Source of the DNA: Lachnoanaerobaculum sanguinis
GTDB lineage: Bacteria > Bacillota > Clostridia > Lachnospirales > Lachnospiraceae
Assembly (NCBI RefSeq): GCF_033242365.1
Contig: NZ_BTHK01000006.1
Coordinates: forward strand, 62,001-126,000
Length of the DNA: 64,000 nt
Reading direction: 5' to 3'
Shown: one piece after another, positions 23,417 through 31,315 of the stretch
Layout of the letters: every line of letters starts with the position of its first letter
Numbering within the stretch: position 1 is the stretch's first letter
Notes under the pieces: model-generated
The model's input: only the letters and a program-made list of their open reading frames with translations
The model's database searches: none
What the model was told of the DNA's origin: nothing
Made by a program: the position numbers and the translations under genes

Positions 23417-24466
23417 TCACCTTCTCTCAAAAGCCAAATCAATAAGTTTGTCAATCAGCTCTTTCTTTCCGATACCCGCAGCCTCAAATAACATAGGATA
23501 CATACTTATTGCGGTAAATCCGGGCATTGTATTTATCTCATTAAATACAATCTCTCCGTCTTCCTTTGCAAAGAAGTCCACTCTTGAAAGTCCGAATCCG
23601 TCCAAAGCTGTAAAAATCTTTTTTGCGCACTCGGGAAGTTTTTCTCTTACTCCGTCAGGAAGCTTTGAGTCAAGCAATGTGAGTGAATCCAGCTTATATT
23701 TTGCATCATAATCATAGAATGTTGCCGCCGATTTTATCTCACCGACTCCGCTTGCCATTACATCTCCCGGTTTGCCAAGCACTCCACATTCCACCTCATG
23801 TCCCACTATAGTTTCTTCCACAAGAACTTTTCTGTCATGATTTAGAGCTTCTTTTATACCTTTTTCCAGTTCCTCTCTGTTTGAGGCTTTTGATACGCCT
23901 CTTGAAGAACCGGCGTTTGAAGGCTTTACAAATACCGGATAGTCAAATCTGTTTTCAATCCTCTTTATTACTCCTTCAAAATCCTCCCTCGCTTCATAGT
24001 CAAGTACCGGCTCATATGCGGCCTGTCTTATACCGAGCTTGTCAACAACAAGTTTTGTATAGAGCTTGTCCATACCTACGGCACTGGCTAAAACTCCACA
24101 CCCTACATAGGGAATCTTTGCAAGTTCCAACAGTCCTTGAATAGTACCGTCTTCACCATAGAGTCCATGCAGTACAGGGAATACCACATCCACATGAATT
24201 TCCTTATATTCCCCATCTGTCTCTACTATTATACACTTTTTTGTTGCATCAGGCAAAATAAATGCACAATTCTTTGAATTAATCCAACTTCCGTCTTCCA
24301 TTGAAGATATATTCTCAACCTTGAGCCATTTACCTTCCTTGGTGATACCGATTAAAATGAGCTCATATTTATCAGTATCCACCTGTTTTGATATATTGGT
24401 TGCAGATATTACAGATATCTCATGTTCAGAGGACTGTCCTCCGAATATTATCACTAATTTCCTCAT
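23417..24466 (-). CDS. ddl: D-alanine--D-alanine ligase
   Basis: A 349-residue ATP-grasp enzyme joining two D-alanines for the peptidoglycan stem peptide. Visible are the GGQSSEHEISVIS opening, FPVLHGLYGEDGTIQGLLE, PVFVKPSNAGSSRGVSK (ATP grasp) and FNEINTMPGFTAISMYP (metal ligands). The ATG overlaps the stop of the upstream GntR gene by one base (TAATG). In vancomycin-type resistance ligases some specificity residues differ; the DGTIQG and surrounding sequence look like an ordinary Ddl, though I cannot rule on specificity. Confidence 0.95.
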   Translation of the reverse strand: MRKLVIIFGGQSSEHEISVISATNISKQVDTDKYELILIGITKEGKWLKVENISSMEDGSWINSKNCAFILPDATKKCIIVETDGEYKEIHVDVVFPVLHGLYGEDGTIQGLLELAKIPYVGCGVLASAVGMDKLYTKLVVDKLGIRQAAYEPVLDYEAREDFEGVIKRIENRFDYPVFVKPSNAGSSRGVSKASNREELEKGIKEALNHDRKVLVEETIVGHEVECGVLGKPGDVMASGVGEIKSAATFYDYDAKYKLDSLTLLDSKLPDGVREKLPECAKKIFTALDGFGLSRVDFFAKEDGEIVFNEINTMPGFTAISMYPMLFEAAGIGKKELIDKLIDLAFERR

Positions 24467-25146
24467 TATTTTGTAGGTGTCTCCTTGATCTTCTTGGAAA
24501 CATTCACCTCCTGATTATTTATATGCTCGGCAATGATTCTCTTAGCCTCCGACTTGTCTCTGCACTTTAGCGCCTTTAATATCATCTCATGCTCTTCCAT
24601 AAGCTGATTTCTTGTCGCTTCAGCCTTTACATATTCAAGTCTGTAACGATACATCTGCTCACGTAGATTATTTATCATCTGTACCAGCTTATCATTGCCT
24701 GTGCTTGTAAATATTATATCATGAAATTTCTCATCTGCACGTGCAATATCAATAATATCTTTATTTTCTATTGAATCAACAAATTCCTCTTCAGCCTGCT
24801 CAAGCTCATTTAACTCCTCATCCGTAATCTTTGTACATGAAAGTTCTATTGCAAGCTCCTCCAAGGCTCTTCTCACTTCCAGAGTATCTCTAAGATTCTT
24901 TTCGGTAATCCCTGCAACCTCTGCACCCTTTCTCGGAATCATAAGCACAAGGCCTTCAAGTTCAAGCATTCTTATAGCTTCTCTTATAGGTGTTCTTGAC
25001 ACTCCAAGCTTCTTTGAGAGAGCTATCTCCATAAGTCTCTCACCCGGCTGCAACTCTCCTCTTAGAATTGCCTGTCTTAAAGTTTTAAAAACCACATCTC
25101 TCAGTGGCATATATTCATCTCCTTCTGCATGCGAAAAAGCTGTCAT
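24466..25146 (-). CDS. GntR family (FadR/FCD) transcriptional regulator
   Basis: A 226-residue regulator: an N-terminal winged helix (about 15-80, with KKLGVSRTPIREAIRMLELEGLV) and a C-terminal all-helical FCD domain (about 90-215) whose metal and ligand pocket would include the conserved Asp, Arg and His residues (RADEKFHDIIF, LMEEHEMILKAL). The ligand is unknown. The start at 25144-25146 has GGAGG five bases upstream; ATG at 25158 would place that site inside the gene. It sits between ispE and ddl and overlaps ddl by one base, so it is co-expressed with cell-wall precursor genes. Confidence 0.88.
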   Translation of the reverse strand: MTAFSHAEGDEYMPLRDVVFKTLRQAILRGELQPGERLMEIALSKKLGVSRTPIREAIRMLELEGLVLMIPRKGAEVAGITEKNLRDTLEVRRALEELAIELSCTKITDEELNELEQAEEEFVDSIENKDIIDIARADEKFHDIIFTSTGNDKLVQMINNLREQMYRYRLEYVKAEATRNQLMEEHEMILKALKCRDKSEAKRIIAEHINNQEVNVSKKIKETPTK

Positions 25147-25166
25147 TGTATCCTCCATATATCTTT

Positions 25167-26045
25167 CTATAGTGTATTTGTAATCTGTATATAATTTATT
25201 CTGTCGTCTTTTTCCAATATTTCTTTGGTCTTTATCATATCCTCATCATTTTCATAGATACCGAATATTGCGGTTCCGCTTCCGCTCATAAGAGCTCCAA
25301 GACAATTGTTATCAAGCATCTTTTGCTTGATATCCGCTATTAAAGGCAAAAGTCTTATAGAAGGCACCTCCAAAATATTGTCGAGTCTCCCGGCAATTTT
25401 TTCTATCTTTGTCTTATCGGCTTCATCACTCTCTATAACCGAAACCATTTCACCTACATCTTTATGTATAAATCCTGCCTTATTAAGGCCGTCTATATCA
25501 AGGCTCTCATATACCTTTTTTGTAGAAAGCCCCGCTTTCGGTTTTACTATTAAAAGTTTCATTTTCGGTAAGGGGCTTAATCGCCTAAGCTTTTCTCCAA
25601 TTCCGCTTGCCAGTACCGTTCCTCCCATTATACAAAAAGGTATATCCGCACCGAGGCTTGCTCCAAGCTCCAAAAGTCTCTCATCACTTACACCGAGTTT
25701 AAAAAGCTCATTTACCGCTTTTAATGTAGCCGCCGCATCTGCACTTCCCCCTGCCATACCTGCTTCCATCGGAATATTCTTTTCCAGCAAAACCTCCACT
25801 CCGAATGTCTTTCCGGTTTCCTTTTGCAAAAGCGCTATGGCCTTGTATATAAGATTGGTCTCATCCATTGCCAAATCCGTATTGTATGATTTAAGTAATA
25901 TCTTTTTTTCTTCAAGTTCTTTAATTTCAAGTACGTCAAATATATCAACATTTGTCATAACCATTTCTACTTCATGGTAACCGTTTTCTTTTCTTCTCAG
26001 TACATCCAAGCATAAATTAATTTTTGCAAATGCCTTCACTTTCAT
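25167..26045 (-). CDS. ispE: 4-diphosphocytidyl-2-C-methyl-D-erythritol kinase
   Basis: A 292-residue GHMP kinase of the non-mevalonate isoprenoid pathway. It phosphorylates CDP-methylerythritol with ATP. Motifs in order: AFAKINLCLDVLRRKENGYHEV, the ATP loop PMEAGMAGGSADAAATL (near 90-106) and the C-terminal LMSGSGTAIFGI. It begins the ispE-gntR-ddl-murI run under a good promoter, tying undecaprenyl precursor supply to cell-wall synthesis. Confidence 0.95.
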   Translation of the reverse strand: MKVKAFAKINLCLDVLRRKENGYHEVEMVMTNVDIFDVLEIKELEEKKILLKSYNTDLAMDETNLIYKAIALLQKETGKTFGVEVLLEKNIPMEAGMAGGSADAAATLKAVNELFKLGVSDERLLELGASLGADIPFCIMGGTVLASGIGEKLRRLSPLPKMKLLIVKPKAGLSTKKVYESLDIDGLNKAGFIHKDVGEMVSVIESDEADKTKIEKIAGRLDNILEVPSIRLLPLIADIKQKMLDNNCLGALMSGSGTAIFGIYENDEDMIKTKEILEKDDRINYIQITNTL

Positions 26046-26092
26046 TCAATAAACCTCTGTATTTTACTGCCCCTAAAAATATTGTTCCTAAA

Positions 26093-26121
26093 ATTATACA
26101 TTAAAATTTGTATAAAAACAA
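26093..26121 (-). promoter_or_regulatory. Promoter of the ispE-gntR-ddl-murI operon
   Basis: Minus-strand -35 TTGTTT (26116-26121) and a perfect -10 TATAAT (26093-26098) with 17-base spacing, about 48 bases before the ispE ATG. Its -35 abuts the weak terminator of the preceding gene. Confidence 0.65.
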
Positions 26122-26123
26122 CA

Positions 26124-26139
26124 GTTAGGTTTTTCTAAC
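26124..26139 (-). terminator. Weak terminator of the acetyltransferase gene
   Basis: Minus-strand GTTAG/CTAAC stem of five pairs followed by TGTTGTTTTTAT. The stem is short, so some readthrough into ispE is likely. Confidence 0.4.
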
Positions 26140-26158
26140 CTGCGTATGCAATTAAACA

Positions 26159-26797
26159 TCACTCTATTAAAATTTCATTTATTATCACACCAAGTTTTTT
26201 AGCAAAACTAATCGATGCTATATTTGATTTGTCTATTTGTGCATATACATCAATTATTTTTACAGACTCTCTTAAGTAATCCAGTAAATACCTGCATACT
26301 TTAAATGTATATCCGCACCTTCGGTATCTTTCTTCAGTCATATATGAAATATAACATTTTCCGTCTTTATTGTAAAATCCTGCCAGACCCATGAACTCAT
26401 TATCGTTTTCAAATACATATAATCCATAGCCGTAAAAATCGTAGTGAAAGGAAATATATTCCTGTAAGTCATTTTTTGTTTTAAAAGGAAATTCTCTAAA
26501 TTTAGATAAAATTTCAAAGTCGTCGGGTCTCATCTCACGAATATTTATACCTTCCACCTTGCCTATATTAAAAGGCATACCCAGAGTTCTGCAGGCAACC
26601 TTCTTTATATATTCCTCATCAATGTCTTCAAGACTTTCCACCGCATATTTTGAAACAGATATATCTATATCTTCTTTACCAAGTACAGCAATTGTGGCCT
26701 TGTGAGAGTTAAATGCCTCCCACAAAGCCACATTTTCATCAGATATTAATATATCACAATGCTGTCCTGAAACATTAACACTTTTCAGGAGCTTCAT
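26159..26797 (-). CDS. GNAT family N-acetyltransferase
   Basis: A 212-residue protein. The C-terminal half (about 85-212) is a GNAT domain: GLYVFENDNEFMGLAGFYNKD, then TEERYRRCGYTFKVCRYLLDYL, where RRCGY replaces the more usual RGxG acetyl-CoA loop, and IDKSNIASISFAKKLG near the end. The N-terminal 85 residues are an extra domain I do not recognise. The substrate is unknown. The ATG lies inside the end of the cyclophilin gene (23-base overlap), so it is coupled to it. Confidence 0.75.
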   Translation of the reverse strand: MKLLKSVNVSGQHCDILISDENVALWEAFNSHKATIAVLGKEDIDISVSKYAVESLEDIDEEYIKKVACRTLGMPFNIGKVEGINIREMRPDDFEILSKFREFPFKTKNDLQEYISFHYDFYGYGLYVFENDNEFMGLAGFYNKDGKCYISYMTEERYRRCGYTFKVCRYLLDYLRESVKIIDVYAQIDKSNIASISFAKKLGVIINEILIE

Positions 26798-27293
26798 AAG
26801 TCTCGCCGAATGTATCCACTGTCATAGTTGCAATCTTCTGCTCTGTATTCGGTCTGTCATTATAATCTGTATCTGCAGCTGCAATTCTGTCAACTACATC
26901 CATTCCCTCGATTACCATTCCGAATGCGGCATATGCTCCGTCTAAATGAGGTGCATCCTGATGCATTATAAAGAACTGTGAACCTGCAGAGTTCGGACTC
27001 ATAGCTCTTGCCATTGAAATAACTCCTCTGCTGTGAGCCAAATCATTCTGGAATCCGTTCTGGTTAAACTCTCCCTTGATTTGATAGTCAGGACCGCCCA
27101 TTCCGTTTCCCTGTGGGCATCCGCCCTGTATCATAAATCCTGAAATTACTCTGTGGAATGTAAGTCCGTCATAGAACTTCTCATTGATCAGGCTGATAAA
27201 ATTTCTTACAGTGTTTGGAGCCACCTCAGGATAAAGTTCGATTTTGATTACTGAGCCGTCTGTCATTGTTAATGTTACTATTGGGTTTTTCAT
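26775..27293 (-). CDS. Peptidyl-prolyl cis-trans isomerase, cyclophilin type
   Basis: A 172-residue cytoplasmic cyclophilin without signal peptide. Conserved active-site stretches are FHRVISGFMIQGGCPQGNG, GVISMARAMSPNSAGSQFFIM and DGAYAAFGMV. In family terms the catalytic Arg is in FHRVI and the Gln-Phe-Phe pocket in SQFFI. It catalyses proline isomerisation during protein folding. GGAGAG precedes the ATG. The transcript leader contains a near-perfect hairpin. Confidence 0.92.
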   Translation of the reverse strand: MKNPIVTLTMTDGSVIKIELYPEVAPNTVRNFISLINEKFYDGLTFHRVISGFMIQGGCPQGNGMGGPDYQIKGEFNQNGFQNDLAHSRGVISMARAMSPNSAGSQFFIMHQDAPHLDGAYAAFGMVIEGMDVVDRIAAADTDYNDRPNTEQKIATMTVDTFGETYEAPEKC

Positions 27294-27315
27294 GTTTTCT
27301 CTCCTTTATAATCCC

Positions 27316-27355
27316 AATAAAGTCACCCGAATGTATACATCCTTGTGACTTTATT
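27316..27355. repeat. Symmetric inverted repeat in the cyclophilin leader
   Basis: Eleven-bp arms AATAAAGTCAC (27316-27326) and GTGACTTTATT (27345-27355) flank a palindromic centre ATGTATACAT. It lies between the putative promoter and the ATG of the cyclophilin gene, and could act as an operator or as an mRNA 5' hairpin. A smaller GACC/GGTC hairpin lies next to it. Confidence 0.6.
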
Positions 27356-27387
27356 TATAGGACCTCTACGGTCATTCATTTATCTGT

Positions 27388-27416
27388 ATTTTACCATATT
27401 TCTACTTATTTTTGTA
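27388..27416 (-). promoter_or_regulatory. Possible promoter of the cyclophilin gene
   Basis: Minus-strand TGG-TAAAAT is an extended -10 (hexamer at 27388-27393); the -35 at 27411-27416 (TACAAA) is weak. About 95 bases before the ATG. Confidence 0.4.
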
Positions 27417-27440
27417 TAAAAAAGTATGCTAATTTATTAA

Positions 27441-28877
27441 TTATTTTACTATCTCGACCTGCATTGTATTTGTATATTTTGCAGGTCCTCTCTCAATTTT
27501 ATCAGGTATGATGCCTGCCGTAATTACTACAAGATCATTTTCCTTAATGTATTTTCCTGATTTTAATATCTCAACTGAAGATGATATAAGCTCATCTGTA
27601 GTGTCCGCCCTCTTTGCCCATACAGGAACTACGCCGTAGAAAAGCTGCATCTGACGAACTGTTGAAATACTTGGACTCATTCCGTAAACAGGTATACTTG
27701 ATCTCCACTTTGAAAGCATTCTTGTGGTAAATCCTGTAATAGAAGGGGCTATTATTGCCTTTGCATCCAATTGGTCTGCAGTATATACTGCTGCATAGCC
27801 AACCTGATTTGAAATATTCTTCCTGTCCATCTTGTTTACTTTTCTGCCTCTGTAAAGTGCATGGTCAAGATGTATCTCCGTCTCTTTTGCTATCTTTACC
27901 ATCATCTTGAGTGCTTCAAGAGGGTACTTACCCATTGCGGACTCACCTGAAAGCATTATTGCATCCGTACCGTCATATATGGCATTTGCAACGTCTGAAA
28001 CTTCAGCTCTTGTAGGTCTTGGATTTCTTATCATTGAATCAAGCATCTGAGTAGCTGTAATTACAGGCTTTCCTGCCACAGAACATTTTTCAATAATCTT
28101 TTTCTGTATAAAAGGCAATTTTGCGGCATCGATCTCAACACCCATATCACCTCTTGCAACCATGATACCATCACTTGCTTCGATGATATCGTCCATGTTG
28201 TCGATACCTTCCTGGTTTTCAATCTTTGAAATAATCTGGATAGTTGAACCCTTCTCCTTTAATATTTCTCTAATCTGACGAACCGCATCTCCGTTTCTTA
28301 TAAAAGAGGCCGCAATAAAGTCAAAACCGTTGTCACAGGCAAATTTTACATCTTCGATATCCTTCTGCGTAAGTGCAGGCAGCTTTATAGAAACTCCCGG
28401 TACATTTACACCCTTTTTCTCTCCAAGCTCACCGCCGTTTAGAATTTTCGTATGTATATCGGCTCCTTCAACAGATATTACCTCAAGCTCGATAAGACCG
28501 TCATCTATAAGTATCCTGTCTCCCGCCTTTACATCATCATTAAGACCGCTGTAATTGATAAAGCCTTTCTTATCATTTCCCACACATTCGTTTATTGTAA
28601 GTGTATATTCATTTCCCGCTACTAAAGTTACCTTCTGACCGCCTTCAAGTAAACCTGTTCTTATTTCAGGACCCTTTGTATCAAGTAGAGCAGCTACATG
28701 CTTTCCTGTTTCTTCTCTAACTTCTCTCAGTATATTCAGTCTGCCAAGATGCTCCTCATAATCACCATGTGAAAAATTGAATCTGGCAACATCCATCCCT
28801 GCAATCGCCATATCTTTCATAAGCTTTTTATCATTTGTGTTTGGACCCATGGTACAGATAATCTTTGTTCTCTTCAT
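27441..28877 (-). CDS. pyk: Pyruvate kinase
   Basis: A 478-residue pyruvate kinase, converting phosphoenolpyruvate and ADP to pyruvate and ATP in glycolysis. It shows TKIICTMGPNTNDKK, ARFNFSHGDYEEHL, the active-site lysine region IISKIENQEGIDNMDDI, and ARGDMGVEIDAAKLP. The B domain (about 70-170) and the C-terminal allosteric domain are both present; the extra PEP-utiliser domain found on some Bacillus enzymes is absent. It has its own promoter. Confidence 0.96.
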   Translation of the reverse strand: MKRTKIICTMGPNTNDKKLMKDMAIAGMDVARFNFSHGDYEEHLGRLNILREVREETGKHVAALLDTKGPEIRTGLLEGGQKVTLVAGNEYTLTINECVGNDKKGFINYSGLNDDVKAGDRILIDDGLIELEVISVEGADIHTKILNGGELGEKKGVNVPGVSIKLPALTQKDIEDVKFACDNGFDFIAASFIRNGDAVRQIREILKEKGSTIQIISKIENQEGIDNMDDIIEASDGIMVARGDMGVEIDAAKLPFIQKKIIEKCSVAGKPVITATQMLDSMIRNPRPTRAEVSDVANAIYDGTDAIMLSGESAMGKYPLEALKMMVKIAKETEIHLDHALYRGRKVNKMDRKNISNQVGYAAVYTADQLDAKAIIAPSITGFTTRMLSKWRSSIPVYGMSPSISTVRQMQLFYGVVPVWAKRADTTDELISSSVEILKSGKYIKENDLVVITAGIIPDKIERGPAKYTNTMQVEIVK

Positions 28878-28907
28878 TTCTTTTCCTCTTTATTTTTATA
28901 AGCGTAA

Positions 28908-28936
28908 ATACTACCGCTCATTTTTAAATGTATCAA
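28908..28936 (-). promoter_or_regulatory. Promoter of pyk
   Basis: Minus-strand TTGATA (28931-28936) and TAGTAT (28908-28913) are 17 bases apart, 30 bases before the pyk ATG; GAGG lies between. Confidence 0.6.
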
Positions 28937-28992
28937 GATATATTTAAAAATAAACGGCAAACCAATAATACTTCAAAATACGGATGTAAGCT

Positions 28993-29814
28993 CTATTCCA
29001 CATGAATATGTGTATATAAATGGTCTGAGCAATACTCCAAATTTCCCTTACATTTAGAACAGAATCTAAACTCCAGTGTATCGTCATCTTTTTCGGTTCT
29101 TCCACAAACCGCACATTTATGTATCGACTCACCTGCCGGTCTTATCTTGGCCGCCTTTTTAAATTTCGCCCTTCCGGCTATATTCTTCGGTGATATTCTA
29201 TACCAGTTTCTTGTAAGTAAATAGAATATTATAAAGTTGAACAAGCTAAGCCCTATTGATACCTTTGTAATGACGCCACCCATTATAAAGCTATATGCTT
29301 CAATAAGTAAATATACAAATGCCAAATATTTTGCCTTTATCGGTAATACAAAGTATACATAAAAGCTCATCTCAGGATAAGTTACTGCAAAAGCCAAAAA
29401 TATTGACATATTCAGGCTGTCGGGTGTAAGCGGAAACATGCTTACAGCATCCCCGTATATTGCATACAGCACAAATGCTCCTACAATAAGGAAGAAATAT
29501 CCCATAAACATATAGAGATTAAATCTGAAACTTCCCCAAACCCTTTCAAGATTGCTTCCGAGATTATAATACAAATACAGCATTATAGCCCCGAAAAATA
29601 TACTTTGATCCGGTGCATACATAGTCCATGTAATAAGTCTCCACACCTGACCCGAAAGTATTTTAGGTATATCCAATGATAAATAATTATAATATATTTC
29701 AATATTTATCAAGGATATAGCAAAACCTATACTATATAATACAGTCAGATACATCATCAAATTTCTGATTGCATATCTGCCGAATTTTCTTTCCAATTTT
29801 TCTAAAAAACCCAT
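28993..29814 (-). CDS. Rhomboid-like membrane protein with C-terminal zinc ribbon
   Basis: A 273-residue protein with about six hydrophobic segments (20-205) in a rhomboid/derlin-like arrangement (WRLITWTMYAPDQSIFFGAI near residue 58). It lacks the GxSG serine motif and the late His of active rhomboids, so it is probably a non-proteolytic member. The C-terminus (about 230-270) is a cytosolic zinc-binding module: Cys234-x-x-Cys237, Cys252-x-x-Cys255, and Cys262 with nearby His residues. GGAG precedes the ATG. It is divergent from the T-box/aroF promoter and may end at an A+T-rich hairpin near 28921. Confidence 0.75.
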   Translation of the reverse strand: MGFLEKLERKFGRYAIRNLMMYLTVLYSIGFAISLINIEIYYNYLSLDIPKILSGQVWRLITWTMYAPDQSIFFGAIMLYLYYNLGSNLERVWGSFRFNLYMFMGYFFLIVGAFVLYAIYGDAVSMFPLTPDSLNMSIFLAFAVTYPEMSFYVYFVLPIKAKYLAFVYLLIEAYSFIMGGVITKVSIGLSLFNFIIFYLLTRNWYRISPKNIAGRAKFKKAAKIRPAGESIHKCAVCGRTEKDDDTLEFRFCSKCKGNLEYCSDHLYTHIHVE

Positions 29815-29955
29815 CGCACTCCTTTCTTACATCTATTTTTTGATGGACTTTGTGTATTAAAGCCTTTTGCCAAAGAACACGCGCCTATTATAACATTTAT
29901 ACTGCTTGTATGTAAATGATTTGAGTTTTTTAGTATACACCTAAAAATATTTTTG

Positions 29956-29984
29956 TTGACATAATAAAAATTTTATATTAGAAT
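29956..29984 (+). promoter_or_regulatory. Promoter of the T-box/aroF-trp operon
   Basis: A perfect -35 TTGACA (29956-29961) and -10 TAGAAT (29979-29984) with 17-base spacing, placing the transcript start near 29991, just ahead of the T-box. Confidence 0.75.
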
Positions 29985-29990
29985 TCAAAA

Positions 29991-30282
29991 AATAATCAAA
30001 CCGTTGATATGGAGATAAAGTTAGTCATGACTTCACAGAGAGTCCGGGAAGGTGAGAGCCGGATAAGAAACAGTCTAGCAAATGGACCATGGAGGGTGTA
30101 GTCAAATGCTTCGGCAAAGTATACTACAACGTACGCATACGTCAGTTGCAAGGGATATGTAGGTATCTTAAAGTGCACAGGTCATACTGTGAATCAAGGT
30201 GGCACCGCGATTTTTTATTGTTGAAATTTCGTCCTTGACAAATATCAGCCTTTTTAGGTTTTTATTTGTCAGGGACTTTTTT
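29991..30282 (+). promoter_or_regulatory. T-box riboswitch, tryptophan type
   Basis: The gap of about 490 bases between the rhomboid-like gene and aroF is filled by this leader. Stem I has the AGAGAGTCCGGG / GGTGAGAGCCGG distal elements; the likely specifier is TGG (30083-30085, followed by ACC). The T-box core AAGGTGGCACCGCG is at 30196-30209; its UGGC would pair with the GCCA end of a tRNA with discriminator G, as in bacterial tRNA-Trp. The terminator arms (30231-30276) are followed by T6. Uncharged tRNA-Trp would therefore favour readthrough into aroF-trpEGDCFBA. Confidence 0.93.
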
Positions 30283-30300
30283 ATTTACTCAGGAGGACTT

Positions 30301-31314
30301 ATGGTTTTTATATTAAAAGCAGGCATCAGTGAAGAGGCTATACAAAACTTTAGAAAAGAATTTGAAGATATAGGATTTGATACAATATATGCACCGGGAA
30401 CGGAACATACGGCTGTTTGCTTAATCGGCAACACTTCAAAAATAGATATGGACACTATAGTAGCAACTCATCCGATAGTTGACTACGGAAAAAGAGTTAC
30501 AGAAACATATAAGGCTGCAGGCAGAACCGTTCACCCTGACGATACTGTCATAAAGGTAAACGACATCAGTATAGGTACCGGTACATTTACCGTTATTGCA
30601 GGACCTTGCAGCGTGGAAACAAGAGATCAGATTACAATGGTTGCAAGAAGTATTAAAGACAGCGGAGCTGTAATACTTCGCGGAGGAGCATTTAAACCGA
30701 GAACTTCTCCTTACGCTTTCCAGGGACTCGGTAAGGAAGGGATTGACTTTTTGGAGAGTGCCAAGGCCGCAGTCAATATTCCGATTATCTCTGAGGTAAT
30801 GAATCAAACACAATTACCGCTGTTTGAGAATGTGGACATTATTCAAATAGGTGCCAGAAATATGCAAAACTTTGATTTACTTAAGGAAGTCGGAAAGTTG
30901 AAAAAGCCTATACTTTTAAAGCGTGGACTTTGTAACACTATTGAGGAATTCCTTATGAGTGCCGAATATATCATGGCATCAGGCAATGAAAATGTAATAC
31001 TTTGTGAGCGTGGTATCAGAACCTTTGAGACTGCCACAAGAAATACTTTGGATCTTGGAGCGGTCGCACTTTTAAAAGAGAAAACTCATCTTCCGGTACT
31101 GGTGGATCCAAGCCATGCGGTGGGCATCAGATCGCTTGTACCGCCGCTTGCAAAGGCCGCACTTGCTGTAGGTGCTGACGGCATTATGGTTGAGGTACAC
31201 AATGATCCGGCTAAAGCATTATGTGACGGTGCACAATCACTTGACCTTGATCAGTTCGCTGCCCTTATGGATGAAATCAAAAAAAGAGTTGTACTTGAAG
31301 GAAGGACATTATAG
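30301..31314 (+). CDS. aroF: 3-deoxy-7-phosphoheptulonate synthase (DAHP synthase, type Ib)
   Basis: A 337-residue enzyme condensing PEP and erythrose 4-phosphate, the first step of the shikimate pathway. A ferredoxin-like N-terminal domain (about 1-70, including KAGISEEAI) precedes the TIM barrel with AGPCSVETRDQ, GGAFKPRTSPYAFQGLG and LVDPSHAVGIRS. I start at the ATG at 30301 with AGGAGG seven bases upstream; an open extension back to 30199 runs through the T-box terminator and is not credible. Being first in the trp operon, its expression follows tryptophan charging. Confidence 0.95.
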   Translation: MVFILKAGISEEAIQNFRKEFEDIGFDTIYAPGTEHTAVCLIGNTSKIDMDTIVATHPIVDYGKRVTETYKAAGRTVHPDDTVIKVNDISIGTGTFTVIAGPCSVETRDQITMVARSIKDSGAVILRGGAFKPRTSPYAFQGLGKEGIDFLESAKAAVNIPIISEVMNQTQLPLFENVDIIQIGARNMQNFDLLKEVGKLKKPILLKRGLCNTIEEFLMSAEYIMASGNENVILCERGIRTFETATRNTLDLGAVALLKEKTHLPVLVDPSHAVGIRSLVPPLAKAALAVGADGIMVEVHNDPAKALCDGAQSLDLDQFAALMDEIKKRVVLEGRTL

Positions 31315-31315
31315 T

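Noticed and set aside
25306..25980. 224-codon plus-strand frame antisense to ispE
   Set aside because: Ser/Leu/Ile-rich shadow of a clear IspE gene; no ribosome site or family match.
28944..29132. 62-codon minus-strand frame overlapping the rhomboid-like gene
   Set aside because: Out-of-frame shadow of the zinc-ribbon end of that gene.
30199..30300. In-frame extension of aroF upstream of 30301
   Set aside because: It runs through the T-box antiterminator and terminator and lacks a ribosome site, whereas AGGAGG stands just before the ATG at 30301.
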